64,000 bases of DNA from an uncultured Lachnospiraceae bacterium (GTDB lineage: Bacteria > Bacillota > Clostridia > Lachnospirales > Lachnospiraceae). The translations under genes were made by a program, and so were the position numbers. The notes beneath the pieces are model-generated. The model did not search any database. It was not told where the DNA came from and saw nothing but the letters and a program-made list of their open reading frames with translations. Each line of letters opens with the position of its first letter. Within the stretch, counting starts at the first letter, position 1. Shown in pieces: positions 8,375-17,216 of the stretch. Where the stretch lies: assembly GCA_910577015.1 (NCBI GenBank), contig CAJTKU010000002.1:124001-188000 (forward strand), in the 5' to 3' direction.

Positions 8375-10279
8375 ATGTTGTTTGATTTTGAAGAAGAATT
8401 AAAAAAGCTTCCGCCGAAGCCGGGAGTCTATATTATGCATGACGCGCAGGACGCCATTCTCTATGTGGGGAAAGCCATTAACTTGAGAAACCGTGTCCGT
8501 TCCTACTTCAGGGAAAAAATCGGGAGAGGTCCCCAGATTGATAAAATGGTCTCCTTGATTGCACGCTTTGAATATATTGTGACGGATTCTGAATTGGAAG
8601 CGTTGGTGTTGGAAAATAACCTGATTAAGGAGCATCTTCCCAAATACAATACGCTTTTAAAGGATGATAAGACTTATCCTTATATTAAAGTGACGGTGGG
8701 AGAGGCTTACCCGCGTATTTTCCTGTCAAGGGAAATGAAAAAGGACAAATCCCGTTATTTCGGGCCGTATACCAGTGTGGGAGCAGTAAAGGACACGATA
8801 GAGCTGTTGAATAAGCTGTACCGGCTGCGGACATGCAACAGGAATCTGCCAAGAGATATCGGCGTGGACAGACCGTGCCTGAATTATCACATTAAGCAGT
8901 GCGCGGCGCCCTGCCAGGACTATATCAGCAGGGAGGAATACAGGGCGCGGGTGGAGCAGGCATTGGACTTTCTCGGCGGCAGCTACGGAGGCATTCTGAA
9001 GGATTTGGAAGTCAAAATGAAGGCGGCGTCTGAGAACATGGAGTTTGAGGAGGCGGCCAGATACCGGGATTTAATCAACAGCGTCAAGGCAGTTGCCCAG
9101 AAACAGAAGATAACGGACAGCGTAGGGGAAGACAGGGATATTATAGCTTTGTCAAAAGACGATGCGGATGTGGTGGTACAGGTTTTCTTTGTCAGGGATG
9201 GCAGGCTGATTGGCAGGGAACACTTTTATATGACGCGGGTTTTTGACAATTCCAAAGAACAGATTCTGGAGGATTTCGTGAAACAGTTTTATGCCGGTAC
9301 TCCTTTTATTCCGCGGGAACTCATGCTGCAATATGAAATTTCGGATGCGGTTTTGATAGAGGACTGGCTGAGCAGCCGGAAAGGAAGCCGTGTCAGGCTG
9401 CTGGTACCCAAAAAGGGAAGCAAGGAAAAGCTGGTGGAACTGGCAGCCCAGAACGCCGCGCTGGTTTTAAGCCAGGATAAAGAGAGGATGAAGCGGGAAG
9501 AAGGCAGGACCATCGGGGCAGTAAAGGAAATCGCCAACCTCCTGCATGTTGAAAATGCAAACCGCATGGAAGCGTATGATATATCCAACATCAGCGGATT
9601 CCAGAATGTTGGCTCAATGGTGGTGTTTGAAAAGGGTAAGCCAAAGAGGAGCGATTACAGGAAGTTTAAAATAAGAACCGTGGCCGGACCGGACGATTAC
9701 GCGTGCATGAAAGAGGTGCTGACGAGAAGGTTTATCCACGGCATGGAAGAGCAGGAGAAACTGCGGGAAAAAGAAATGGATGAAAAGCTGGGCAGTTTTA
9801 CAAAGTTTCCCGACCTGCTTTTGATGGACGGCGGCAAGGGGCAGGTCAATATTGCGCTTTCGGTGTTAAAAGACCTGGGTATCAGGATTCCCGTATGCGG
9901 CATGGTTAAGGATGACAACCACAGAACCCGGGGACTCTATTATAATAATGAAGAAATAGCAATTGATACGCACTCGGAGGGCTTCAAGCTGATTACGAGG
10001 ATACAGGACGAGGCGCACAGGTTTGCTATCGAATACCACCGTTCCCTGAGAAGCAAGGGGCAGGTAAAGTCTGTGCTGGAGGACATTCCCGGCATAGGAC
10101 CGGCAAGGAGAAAGGCCCTGATGCGTCACTTTAAGTCCATCGAGGATATAAAAAGCGCTACGGTCGAACAGTTGATGGAGGTTTCCGGAATGCCTGAACA
10201 GACAGCGAAACAGGTTCATGCCTTTTTCCGAAAGAGCGAAAACGATACTTCACACGGTCAAGGGAGTGTGCTACAATAG
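8375..10279 (+). CDS. uvrC: Excinuclease ABC subunit C
   Basis: This 634-residue nuclease makes both incisions in nucleotide excision repair with UvrA and UvrB. The GIY-YIG domain is at the N-terminus (PGVYIMHD, LYVGKA). The UVR motif that binds UvrB is near residue 205-240 (MEFEEAARYRDLI). The RNase H-like second nuclease domain (YDISNISG, MDGGKGQ) is in the C-terminal half, and helix-hairpin-helix repeats (IPGIGPARRKAL) close the protein. The ribosome binding site is weak (GGGGGCAGGG before ATG). It begins a long co-directional run with hprK and glcK. Confidence 0.97.
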   Translation: MLFDFEEELKKLPPKPGVYIMHDAQDAILYVGKAINLRNRVRSYFREKIGRGPQIDKMVSLIARFEYIVTDSELEALVLENNLIKEHLPKYNTLLKDDKTYPYIKVTVGEAYPRIFLSREMKKDKSRYFGPYTSVGAVKDTIELLNKLYRLRTCNRNLPRDIGVDRPCLNYHIKQCAAPCQDYISREEYRARVEQALDFLGGSYGGILKDLEVKMKAASENMEFEEAARYRDLINSVKAVAQKQKITDSVGEDRDIIALSKDDADVVVQVFFVRDGRLIGREHFYMTRVFDNSKEQILEDFVKQFYAGTPFIPRELMLQYEISDAVLIEDWLSSRKGSRVRLLVPKKGSKEKLVELAAQNAALVLSQDKERMKREEGRTIGAVKEIANLLHVENANRMEAYDISNISGFQNVGSMVVFEKGKPKRSDYRKFKIRTVAGPDDYACMKEVLTRRFIHGMEEQEKLREKEMDEKLGSFTKFPDLLLMDGGKGQVNIALSVLKDLGIRIPVCGMVKDDNHRTRGLYYNNEEIAIDTHSEGFKLITRIQDEAHRFAIEYHRSLRSKGQVKSVLEDIPGIGPARRKALMRHFKSIEDIKSATVEQLMEVSGMPEQTAKQVHAFFRKSENDTSHGQGSVLQ

Positions 10280-10309
10280 AAAAAATTGGATTTTATAAGA
10301 GGTAGGACT

Positions 10310-11248
10310 ATGGCAAGCGTAAGACTGGAAAAAGTGATTGAAAAGTTTAAAATTACAAATCTGACCCCGGATATTAATTGCCGGAACATCCGCGTCACGC
10401 AGCCGGATTTGAACAGGCCGGCGCTTCAGATGGCTGGATATTTTGAGCATTTTGACTCGTCACGGTTACAGGTTATCGGATTTGTGGAATATACTTATAT
10501 GGAAGGATTGGATGAAGAGCAGAAAAGAAGGGTTTATGACAAACTGCTTTCTTATGACATCCCCGGTATTATTTTCTGCCGGGAACTGCAGCCGGACGCC
10601 CTTTTCATTGAAACGGCGATAAAGCACGGACGACCGGTATTTTCCACCAAACAGAATACTTCTGCTTTTATGGCGGAGGCAATCCGCTGGCTTAATGTAG
10701 AACTGGCGCCGTGCATTTCGGTACACGGGGTTTTGGTTGACGTATACGGTGAAGGAGTGCTGATTACCGGAGAGAGCGGCATCGGTAAGTCAGAGGCGGC
10801 GCTGGAGTTGATTAAGAGAGGACACCGCCTTGTGACGGACGACGTGGTGGAGCTGAGGAAAGTAAGCGATGATACGCTGGTAGGCTCAGCGCCGGATATC
10901 ACAAAGCATTTTATAGAGCTGCGCGGTATCGGCATTATAGATGTAAAGGCGTTGTTTGGCGCCTCCAGCGTAAAAGATACACAGTCGGTTGATTTGGTGA
11001 TAAAACTGGAGGATTGGGACAAGGATAAAGAATACGACCGTCTTGGTCTGGAAGAAGAATATACGGAATATCTGGGGAATAAGATAGTGTGTCACACGCT
11101 GCCCATCCGTCCGGGCCGAAACCTTGCAGTCATCTGTGAATCGGCGGCAGTCAACCACAGGCAGAAGAAAATGGGATACAATGCGGCACAGGAGCTTTAT
11201 ATCAGGGTACAGAACTCTCTGGCAAGAAAACGCGACGATGAAGAATAA
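10310..11248 (+). CDS. hprK: HPr kinase/phosphorylase
   Basis: This 312-residue enzyme phosphorylates and dephosphorylates the regulatory serine of HPr and Crh in Firmicute carbon catabolite control. ATG 10310 is chosen because AGAGGTAGG precedes it and the product MASVRLEKVIEKF matches the family start; an upstream TTG gives only a short unconserved extension. The Walker A loop GESGIGKS is near residue 154, followed by VTDDVVEL and the family signature ELRGIGIIDV. A Crh-like target is encoded about 3.7 kb downstream on the same strand. Confidence 0.96.
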   Translation: MASVRLEKVIEKFKITNLTPDINCRNIRVTQPDLNRPALQMAGYFEHFDSSRLQVIGFVEYTYMEGLDEEQKRRVYDKLLSYDIPGIIFCRELQPDALFIETAIKHGRPVFSTKQNTSAFMAEAIRWLNVELAPCISVHGVLVDVYGEGVLITGESGIGKSEAALELIKRGHRLVTDDVVELRKVSDDTLVGSAPDITKHFIELRGIGIIDVKALFGASSVKDTQSVDLVIKLEDWDKDKEYDRLGLEEEYTEYLGNKIVCHTLPIRPGRNLAVICESAAVNHRQKKMGYNAAQELYIRVQNSLARKRDDEE

Positions 11249-11269
11249 ACCGGTAAAGGAGAAAAAAGG

Positions 11270-12217
11270 ATGAAAAAATACGTTTTTGGCGTGGATATTG
11301 GCGGAACAACCATCAAGATGGGACTGTTTGACATGAATGCAAATGTGCTGGAAAAGTGGGAGATTCCCAGTGTAACCGCAAACGGCGGTGAAAGAATCCT
11401 GCCCGACGTAGCGGATAGCATTCAGGCAAAGCTGGATAAAATGCAGATTGACATGGAGGAAGTGGCAGGCGTAGGCATCGGCGCGCCCGGGCCGATTGAT
11501 GCCAAAGGCACGGTATATAAGACCGCAAACCTGGGATGGGATACGGTGTTTAATATTCCGGATGAATTTAAGAAATACCTTGATTTGCCTGTTATGGCAG
11601 GAAACGACGCCAACGTGGCGGCGCTCGGCGAGATGTGGCAGGGCGGCGGAAAAGGATACAAGGATTTGGTGGTAGTTACCCTGGGAACCGGCGTAGGAGG
11701 AGGCATTATCTGTAACGGACAGATGGTGACGGGAGCCAATGGCTCCGGCGGTGAAATCGGTCATATCCATGTGGAGGACAACGAAACGGATGAGTGCGGA
11801 TGCCACAATATTGGCTGCCTTGAGCAGTATTCCTCCGCAACGGGCATTGTAAGGCTGGCAAGAAAGCGTCTGGAGGAAGACGACGCACCAAGCGTGCTGC
11901 GTGACAGGGAGCTTTCCGCGAAGGCAGTTTTTGATGCGGTGAAGTTTGGGGATAAAGTGGCGATAGAGGTTGCAGAACGGTTTGGAAGGTATCTGGGAAA
12001 AGGACTTGCGATGATTGCAGGCGTGGTGAATCCGGAGGTGTTTGTCATAGGCGGAGGTGTTTCCAAAGCCGGTGAAGTGCTTTTTGAGTATATCAGACCC
12101 TACTATATGCAGTATGCATTCAGGGGCTGCAGGGACGCAAAGTTTGCGCTTGCGACGCTTGGAAACGACGCAGGGATTTTCGGGGCGGCAAAACTGATAC
12201 TGGATACCTGTAAATAA
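11270..12217 (+). CDS. glcK: ROK family glucokinase
   Basis: This 315-residue sugar kinase of the ROK family probably makes glucose 6-phosphate from glucose and ATP. The phosphate-binding loop DIGGTTIKMG is at the start, the conserved VTLGTGVGGG in the middle, and the zinc-binding Cys cluster CGCHNIGCLEQ near residue 170. AAAGGAGAAAAAAGG precedes the ATG. It is the last of the uvrC-hprK-glcK series and is followed by murB after 28 nt. Some ROK proteins are regulators, but there is no N-terminal DNA-binding domain here. Confidence 0.92.
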   Translation: MKKYVFGVDIGGTTIKMGLFDMNANVLEKWEIPSVTANGGERILPDVADSIQAKLDKMQIDMEEVAGVGIGAPGPIDAKGTVYKTANLGWDTVFNIPDEFKKYLDLPVMAGNDANVAALGEMWQGGGKGYKDLVVVTLGTGVGGGIICNGQMVTGANGSGGEIGHIHVEDNETDECGCHNIGCLEQYSSATGIVRLARKRLEEDDAPSVLRDRELSAKAVFDAVKFGDKVAIEVAERFGRYLGKGLAMIAGVVNPEVFVIGGGVSKAGEVLFEYIRPYYMQYAFRGCRDAKFALATLGNDAGIFGAAKLILDTCK

Positions 12218-12245
12218 AAATAGTATTGCAGAAATGAGGGAAAGA

Positions 12246-13160
12246 ATGATTAGTCAGGCAGTAAGCGAGGCATTGCAGAAATTCGTACCCGCAGAAAATA
12301 TTCTATACAGGGAACCTTTAAAGAAGCATACGACCTTCCGGGTGGGCGGGGAGGCCGATTGTATCATACAGATAGAGAATGGAAGGCAGCTTACGGCTTT
12401 GCTGGGTTATCTGGCAAGGGTAGAAATCCCTTATTTTATCTTGGGAAACGGCAGCAATCTGCTGGCCGGGGACAAGGGATACAGAGGAATTATCTTACAG
12501 GTTTCAGAAAAAATGAATAAAATCCGGGTGGAGGGAAACCGCATTTACGCACAGGCGGGCGCCCTTTTGTCCAGGGTTGCAAGGACGGCCCTTGACGAGG
12601 GCCTGACGGGATTGGAGTTTGCGGCCGGGATTCCCGGCACTGTAGGCGGCGGCGTGGTTATGAATGCCGGAGCTTATGACGGGGAGATGAAGATGGTGGT
12701 GGAAACCGTTACCGTTTTAGACAAAACCGGCACGGAACTGGAGTTGGACAATGAAACCATGGAATTTGGCTACCGCACGAGCGTCGTGAAAAATCATCCG
12801 TTTATCGTGACGGAGTGCTGTTTTCTCCTGAAAAAAGGCGACAAGCAGGCAATTGCCGAAAAAATGGAGGATTTCCAACGCAGGAGAAAAGAAAAACAGC
12901 CATTGGAATATCCGAGCGCAGGCAGCACCTTCAAACGTCCCGAAGGATATTTTGCAGGCAAGCTCATTATGGAAGCCGGACTGGCAGGTAAAAAAATCGG
13001 CGGCGCGCAGGTTTCCGAAAAACACTGCGGTTTTGTGATAAACACAGGAAATGCCACCGCCCAGGACATCCGCCGGCTGATAACCCTCATTCAGGAAGAA
13101 GTATACCGCCAGTTCTCCGTAAAACTTACCCCTGAAGTAATATTTTTAGGCGACTTCTAA
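12246..13160 (+). CDS. murB: UDP-N-acetylmuramate dehydrogenase (UDP-N-acetylenolpyruvoylglucosamine reductase)
   Basis: This 304-residue FAD enzyme uses NADPH to reduce UDP-GlcNAc-enolpyruvate to UDP-MurNAc in peptidoglycan synthesis. Features are HTTFRVGG near the start, the FAD motif LGNGSNLLAGD, GIPGTVGGGVVMNAGAYDGE in the FAD domain, and the late catalytic region YPSAGSTFKRP, whose serine is the proton donor. ATG 12246 follows AGGGAAAG; an ATG four codons earlier at 12234 is also possible. The gene starts the murB-rapZ-whiA-crh series. Confidence 0.95.
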   Translation: MISQAVSEALQKFVPAENILYREPLKKHTTFRVGGEADCIIQIENGRQLTALLGYLARVEIPYFILGNGSNLLAGDKGYRGIILQVSEKMNKIRVEGNRIYAQAGALLSRVARTALDEGLTGLEFAAGIPGTVGGGVVMNAGAYDGEMKMVVETVTVLDKTGTELELDNETMEFGYRTSVVKNHPFIVTECCFLLKKGDKQAIAEKMEDFQRRRKEKQPLEYPSAGSTFKRPEGYFAGKLIMEAGLAGKKIGGAQVSEKHCGFVINTGNATAQDIRRLITLIQEEVYRQFSVKLTPEVIFLGDF

Positions 13161-13189
13161 TTTTTTAGAGAGAGGAAAGGAGCGGGACA

Positions 13190-14053
13190 ATGCGTTTTGT
13201 AGTGGTAACAGGCATGAGCGGCGGCGGAAAAAGCACTGCCCTGAAGATGCTGGAGGATGCCGGATTTTATTGTGTTGACAACCTTCCCGTTTCCCTGATT
13301 GACAAATTTGTGGAGCTGATTGCAACACCGGGAAGTGAAATCACAAAAGTAGCGCTTGGTCTGGATGTCCGGGCGGGACAGTCCTTCTCGGAAGCAACGG
13401 CTATTCTGCAAAAAGAGAAAAAGGAAGGATATGATTTGGAAATCCTTTTTATGGACGCTTCCGATTTTGCGCTTGTGAAGCGGTATAAGGAAACCCGAAG
13501 GCTGCATCCGCTGGCAATGGAGGGACGGATTGAAGACGGCATATGGCGGGAGCGTAAGATGCTTGAAGGCATCAGGGAGCAGGCGGACTATGTGATTGAC
13601 ACCACAAACCTGCTGACCAGGGAACTGAAAGGGGAACTGGACAGAATTTTTATAAAGAACGAAGAATATAATAGCCTTATGATAACATTGTTGTCATTTG
13701 GCTTTAAATATGGCATCCCGGCGGACGCCGATTTGGTTTTTGACGTCAGGTTCCTGCCCAATCCTTATTATCTTGACGCGCTGAAGCAGAAAACAGGGAA
13801 TGATAAGGAAGTGAGAGACTATGTCATGCAGTTTTCCGAATCGGAAGAGTTTCTGGACAGGCTTACGGATATGCTGGGTTTTCTGATACCCAATTATATA
13901 AAAGAAGGAAAATATCAGTTGGTGGTTGCCATAGGCTGTACCGGAGGCCAGCACAGGAGCGTTACTCTTGCCAATGAATTGTATGCCCGGATGAAAAATC
14001 AGGGAAGTTACGGTATCAAGCTGTTCCACAGGGAAGTACGGGACAAAAAGTGA
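13190..14053 (+). CDS. rapZ: RNase adapter / nucleotide-binding protein RapZ (YvcJ)
   Basis: This 287-residue protein has the YvcJ/RapZ layout. The P-loop GMSGGGKS is at residues 8-15, and the C-terminal domain carries the conserved GCTGGQHRSV near residue 245. In enterobacteria RapZ binds GlcN6P and steers RNase E-dependent sRNA decay; in Bacillus YvcJ is a GTPase linked to competence. AGGAAAGGAG precedes the ATG. It lies 29 nt after murB and 13 nt before whiA, so it is in one operon. The yvcK gene often found between rapZ and whiA is absent here. Confidence 0.95.
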   Translation: MRFVVVTGMSGGGKSTALKMLEDAGFYCVDNLPVSLIDKFVELIATPGSEITKVALGLDVRAGQSFSEATAILQKEKKEGYDLEILFMDASDFALVKRYKETRRLHPLAMEGRIEDGIWRERKMLEGIREQADYVIDTTNLLTRELKGELDRIFIKNEEYNSLMITLLSFGFKYGIPADADLVFDVRFLPNPYYLDALKQKTGNDKEVRDYVMQFSESEEFLDRLTDMLGFLIPNYIKEGKYQLVVAIGCTGGQHRSVTLANELYARMKNQGSYGIKLFHREVRDKK

Positions 14054-14066
14054 CGGGAGGATTAGA

Positions 14067-14933
14067 ATGTCCTTTTCAACGGAAGTAAAAGAGGAACTTG
14101 CAAAGCATATCAATCCGGCAAGACATTGCCAAATTGCGGAATTATCCGCGATTATGCATTATTGCGGCCAATATGGACAGGATAAAGACGGAAGCCTTAC
14201 CATAGGATTTCAGACAGAAAATGAAGCTGTTGTGAGAAAAGGCTTTACATTATTGAAAAAAACATTTAATATAGATACTGATGTGATTTTAAAGGGGGAA
14301 AATAAGGATAATCTGCTTATAAAATTCGGTATTCTTTCAGAACCCGTAAATCCTCTTTTGATAAAAAATACCTGTTGCAGGAGAGCGTTTCTGCGTGGGG
14401 CATTTCTTAGCTGCGGTTCCATCAGCGACCCAAGGAAGGGGTATCATCTGGAATTTGTATGCAGCAATCCTGCCCAGGCAAAACAACTCAGGGAAGTTAT
14501 CGGTGCGTTTGACATTGAAGCAAAGATTGTACAGCGCAAAAGATATTTTGTGGTTTATGTGAAAGAGGGGGCGGGCATTGTTGACCTTTTGAATATTATG
14601 GAAGCGCATGTATCCCTCATGAACCTCGAAAATCTTCGCATAGTAAAGGAAATGCGTAATTCCATTAACCGCAGGGTCAATTGTGAAACTGCCAATATCA
14701 ATAAGACAGTACAGGCGTCAACCAGACAGGTTGAGGACATTTTATATATTAAAGAACATTATGGTTTTTCCAAACTTCCGGATAGTTTACGTGAGATGGC
14801 TGAGATAAGACTGGAATATCCGGATGCGGCGTTAAAGGAACTGGGAGAGTTTTTGAGCCCGCCGGTAGGCAAGTCGGGAGTGAATCACAGGCTTCGTAAG
14901 CTAAGTGAACTTGCTGACAGGCTCAGAGCATAA
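14067..14933 (+). CDS. whiA: DNA-binding protein WhiA
   Basis: This 288-residue protein has the WhiA layout. A LAGLIDADG-like N-terminal domain (about 1-190, with CCRRAFLRGAFLSCGS) is followed by a helix-turn-helix domain (about 200-288, ending VGKSGVNHRLRKLSEL). WhiA controls sporulation genes in Streptomyces and affects division and chromosome segregation in Bacillus. GACGGGAGG precedes the ATG. The next gene starts 13 nt after its stop codon. Gene order matches Bacillus yvcJ-yvcK-yvcL-crh apart from the missing yvcK. Confidence 0.96.
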   Translation: MSFSTEVKEELAKHINPARHCQIAELSAIMHYCGQYGQDKDGSLTIGFQTENEAVVRKGFTLLKKTFNIDTDVILKGENKDNLLIKFGILSEPVNPLLIKNTCCRRAFLRGAFLSCGSISDPRKGYHLEFVCSNPAQAKQLREVIGAFDIEAKIVQRKRYFVVYVKEGAGIVDLLNIMEAHVSLMNLENLRIVKEMRNSINRRVNCETANINKTVQASTRQVEDILYIKEHYGFSKLPDSLREMAEIRLEYPDAALKELGEFLSPPVGKSGVNHRLRKLSELADRLRA

Positions 14934-14946
14934 GGAGGAGAATATT

Positions 14947-15216
14947 ATGATAAAGGAAACAGTCACAGTCAACCTGGAAAACGGGTTGGAGGCTACGCCT
15001 GCGGCTATGCTGGTGCAGATTGCCAGCAGGTATGAGAGCACCATTTACATTCAGTCTGAAGACGAGGCGAAAAGAGTAAATGCCAAAAGCATCATGGGAG
15101 TTATGAGCCTTGGCCTTAGAATCGGAGAGTGCGTGGTGGTAAAGGCAGAAGGAAACGACGAGAAGGAAGCAGTGGAGGATATTGAGAAATATCTCAGGGG
15201 TAAAGAGGCCTGTTAG
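14947..15216 (+). CDS. crh: Crh-like HPr paralogue lacking the active-site histidine
   Basis: This 89-residue protein has the HPr fold signature. At the PTS phosphorylation site it reads NGLEATPAA: Glu15 replaces His15 and Thr17 replaces Arg17. It therefore cannot carry phosphate from Enzyme I. The regulatory serine is kept in KSIMGVMSLG (Ser48, equal to Ser46 of HPr). This matches Crh of Bacillus, which has Gln15 and is used only for catabolite repression with CcpA after phosphorylation by HprK. It also sits right after whiA as in Bacillus. ATG 14947 follows AAGGAGGAG. A separate true HPr is expected elsewhere in the genome. Confidence 0.85.
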   Translation: MIKETVTVNLENGLEATPAAMLVQIASRYESTIYIQSEDEAKRVNAKSIMGVMSLGLRIGECVVVKAEGNDEKEAVEDIEKYLRGKEAC

Positions 15217-15245
15217 TAAAGAAACCTGATAAGTATTGCGGGACT

Positions 15246-15289
15246 GGCGGAGTTGGTAAAGAATGAATATTTTCTTTATTGATTCCGCC
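15246..15289 (+). other. Imperfect hairpin between crh and the lipid kinase gene
   Basis: GGCGGA (15246-15251) pairs with TCCGCC (15284-15289), and AAAGAA pairs with TTCTTT inside, separated by internal loops. No T-run follows, so it is not a clear terminator. It may only be an mRNA processing or spacer structure. Confidence 0.35.
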
Positions 15290-15312
15290 ATTAGTGTGAG
15301 AAAGAGGTTGGC

Positions 15313-16221
15313 ATGGAAAAAAGGAAGTTGTTATTTGTATTAAATCCCAAGGCAGGTAAGGCACAGGTTAAGAACCATCTTTTAAAGATTATAGATATCT
15401 TTATCAAAGGGGGATTTGAAGTTACGGTATATGTAACACAGGAAAAAGGGGATGCCTTAAGGGCAGTCCACGAGAGGGAAGACGGGTATGACATGCTGGT
15501 CTGCAGCGGCGGGGACGGAACCCTTGACGAGGTGGTAACGGGCATGGTAAAAAGCGGCAAGTCCCTGCCCATCGGATACATTCCGGCAGGGAGTACCAAT
15601 GATTTTGCCGGGAGCCTGCATATTCCCAAAAACATGGAAAAGGCGGCGCAGATTATTATGGAAGGCAATAAATTTGCCTGTGACATAGGGGCATTTAACA
15701 GGGATGTATTTGTTTATGTGGCGGCTTTCGGGATGTTTACGGATGTTTCCTACGGCACTGACCAGGAAATGAAAAACATGATTGGACACATGGCTTATAT
15801 TCTGGAAGGCATGAAAAGACTGGCCGCCATCAAATCTTACCGTATGCGTTTTTTGTATGATGATACGGTGATTGAGGGCGATTTCCTCTTCGGCATGGTG
15901 ACGAATTCCGTATCTGTGGGTGGTTTTAAGCGGATTACCGGTAAAAATGTGGAATTAAATGACGGGGAACTGGAAGTGACCCTGGTCAGGAAGCCTTCCG
16001 GCGCCATCGAGTTAAACCGGCTGCTTGCCGCCCTTGTGGACAGGGATATGGAAAACGAACTGATTTACTGGTTTAAAACAGCCAGGCTTCAGGTGGAGTC
16101 GGATGAAGAAGTGGCATGGACGCTGGACGGAGAGTTTGGCGGCAGTCATAAAGAGGTGTTGATAGAGGATTACAGGGAGGCCATGGAAATCATGGTTCCG
16201 AAAAACGGACAAAAAAAATAG
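15313..16221 (+). CDS. Diacylglycerol/sphingosine kinase-family lipid kinase (YegS/DgkB type)
   Basis: This 302-residue protein has the DAGK catalytic domain. NPKAGK lies at the start, the nucleotide motif SGGDGTLDEVVTG near residue 60, and PAGSTNDFA near residue 95. Family members phosphorylate diacylglycerol or related lipids with ATP at the inner face of the membrane; in Firmicutes DgkB recycles diacylglycerol made during lipoteichoic acid synthesis. The exact lipid is not known. AAGAGGTTGGC precedes the ATG. Confidence 0.88.
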   Translation: MEKRKLLFVLNPKAGKAQVKNHLLKIIDIFIKGGFEVTVYVTQEKGDALRAVHEREDGYDMLVCSGGDGTLDEVVTGMVKSGKSLPIGYIPAGSTNDFAGSLHIPKNMEKAAQIIMEGNKFACDIGAFNRDVFVYVAAFGMFTDVSYGTDQEMKNMIGHMAYILEGMKRLAAIKSYRMRFLYDDTVIEGDFLFGMVTNSVSVGGFKRITGKNVELNDGELEVTLVRKPSGAIELNRLLAALVDRDMENELIYWFKTARLQVESDEEVAWTLDGEFGGSHKEVLIEDYREAMEIMVPKNGQKK

Positions 16222-16292
16222 GCGGCTATTCCCTTTTTTTCTAAAATAGGGTAAAATATATGCAGTAACTAATTATTATGGAGGTAAAGGAC

Positions 16293-17156
16293 ATGTTAGT
16301 ATCAGCAACAGAAATGCTCAAAAAAGCAAAAGCAGGTCATTATGCAGTAGGTCAGTTCAATATCAACAATCTGGAGTGGACAAAGTCCATTCTTGCAACC
16401 GCACAGGAATTAAACTCTCCCGTTATTCTCGGAGTATCCGAAGGGGCAGGAAAGTACATGGGCGGTTATCACGCTGTAGTGGGCATGGTAAATGGCCTGT
16501 TACAGGACATGAACATTACGGTTCCCGTAGCGCTTCACCTGGACCACGGTTCTTTTGAAGGCTGCTATAAGTGTATGGAAGCAGGATTTTCTTCCATCAT
16601 GTTCGACGGTTCCCATTATCCCATTGCGGAAAATGTGGAAAAGACCACGAAGCTTGTGGCTGACGCACATGCAAAGGGCATTTCCATTGAAGCGGAAGTC
16701 GGCTCCATCGGCGGTGAAGAAGACGGCGTTGTGGGCATGGGTGAGTGCGCAGACCCCGATGAATGCAAGGCAATTGCTGATTTGGGAGTAGATTTCCTGG
16801 CAGCAGGCATCGGCAATATCCATGGAAAGTATCCTGCAAACTGGAAAGGATTGAGCTTTGAAACGCTGGATGCAGTACAGCAGAAGACCGGTGAGCTTCC
16901 CCTGGTTCTGCACGGCGGTACGGGTATTCCTGCAGACATGATTAAAAAAGCCATTTCCCTGGGCGTTGCAAAAATTAACGTAAATACGGAATGCCAGCTT
17001 GCATTTGCAGAAGCTACCCGCAAATATATCGAAGCAGGCAAGGATTTGGAGGGCAAGGGATTTGACCCCCGCAAACTGCTTGCTCCCGGCGCAGAAGCAA
17101 TCAAGGCAACTGTAAAAGAAAAAATGGAATTGTTCGGTTCCGTAGGACAGGCATAA
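16293..17156 (+). CDS. fba: Class II fructose-1,6-bisphosphate aldolase
   Basis: This 287-residue zinc enzyme splits fructose 1,6-bisphosphate into DHAP and glyceraldehyde 3-phosphate in glycolysis. The zinc-ligand region HLDHGSFE is near residue 80, EAEVGSIGGEED near 135, and the phosphate-binding HGGTGIP near 210. ATG 16293 is chosen because GGAGG lies 8 nt ahead; an in-frame ATG at 16278 overlaps that site. The gene has its own strong terminator. TAAAAT at 16252 could be its -10 box, but the -35 is poor. Confidence 0.96.
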   Translation: MLVSATEMLKKAKAGHYAVGQFNINNLEWTKSILATAQELNSPVILGVSEGAGKYMGGYHAVVGMVNGLLQDMNITVPVALHLDHGSFEGCYKCMEAGFSSIMFDGSHYPIAENVEKTTKLVADAHAKGISIEAEVGSIGGEEDGVVGMGECADPDECKAIADLGVDFLAAGIGNIHGKYPANWKGLSFETLDAVQQKTGELPLVLHGGTGIPADMIKKAISLGVAKINVNTECQLAFAEATRKYIEAGKDLEGKGFDPRKLLAPGAEAIKATVKEKMELFGSVGQA

Positions 17157-17162
17157 GAAAGT

Positions 17163-17203
17163 TATCGCCCGGGCATCTGGTGAGATACCCGGGCGATATT
17201 TTG
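17163..17203 (+). terminator. fba terminator
   Basis: An inverted repeat TATCGCCCGGG (17163-17173) with CCCGGGCGATA (17188-17198), extended by ATCT/AGAT, is followed by TTTTG. It closes the co-directional block from uvrC onwards. Confidence 0.85.
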
Positions 17204-17216
17204 TCCCATGTCCCCG

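Noticed and set aside
10886..11806. A 306-codon open frame on the minus strand across hprK and glcK
   Set aside because: It lies opposite two clear enzymes with full motifs, has no ribosome binding site and matches no family. It is a by-product of codon use on the other strand. The same holds for the 319-codon frame opposite glpK (33676-34635).
11270..12217. ROK-family transcription regulator
   Set aside because: There is no N-terminal helix-turn-helix, the kinase phosphate loop is intact, and its length is that of a sugar kinase.
15246..15289. tRNA-like segment (resembling GCGGAGTTGGTAAA of a D-arm) after crh
   Set aside because: The rest does not form an acceptor stem, anticodon arm or T-arm; only a short imperfect hairpin is present.
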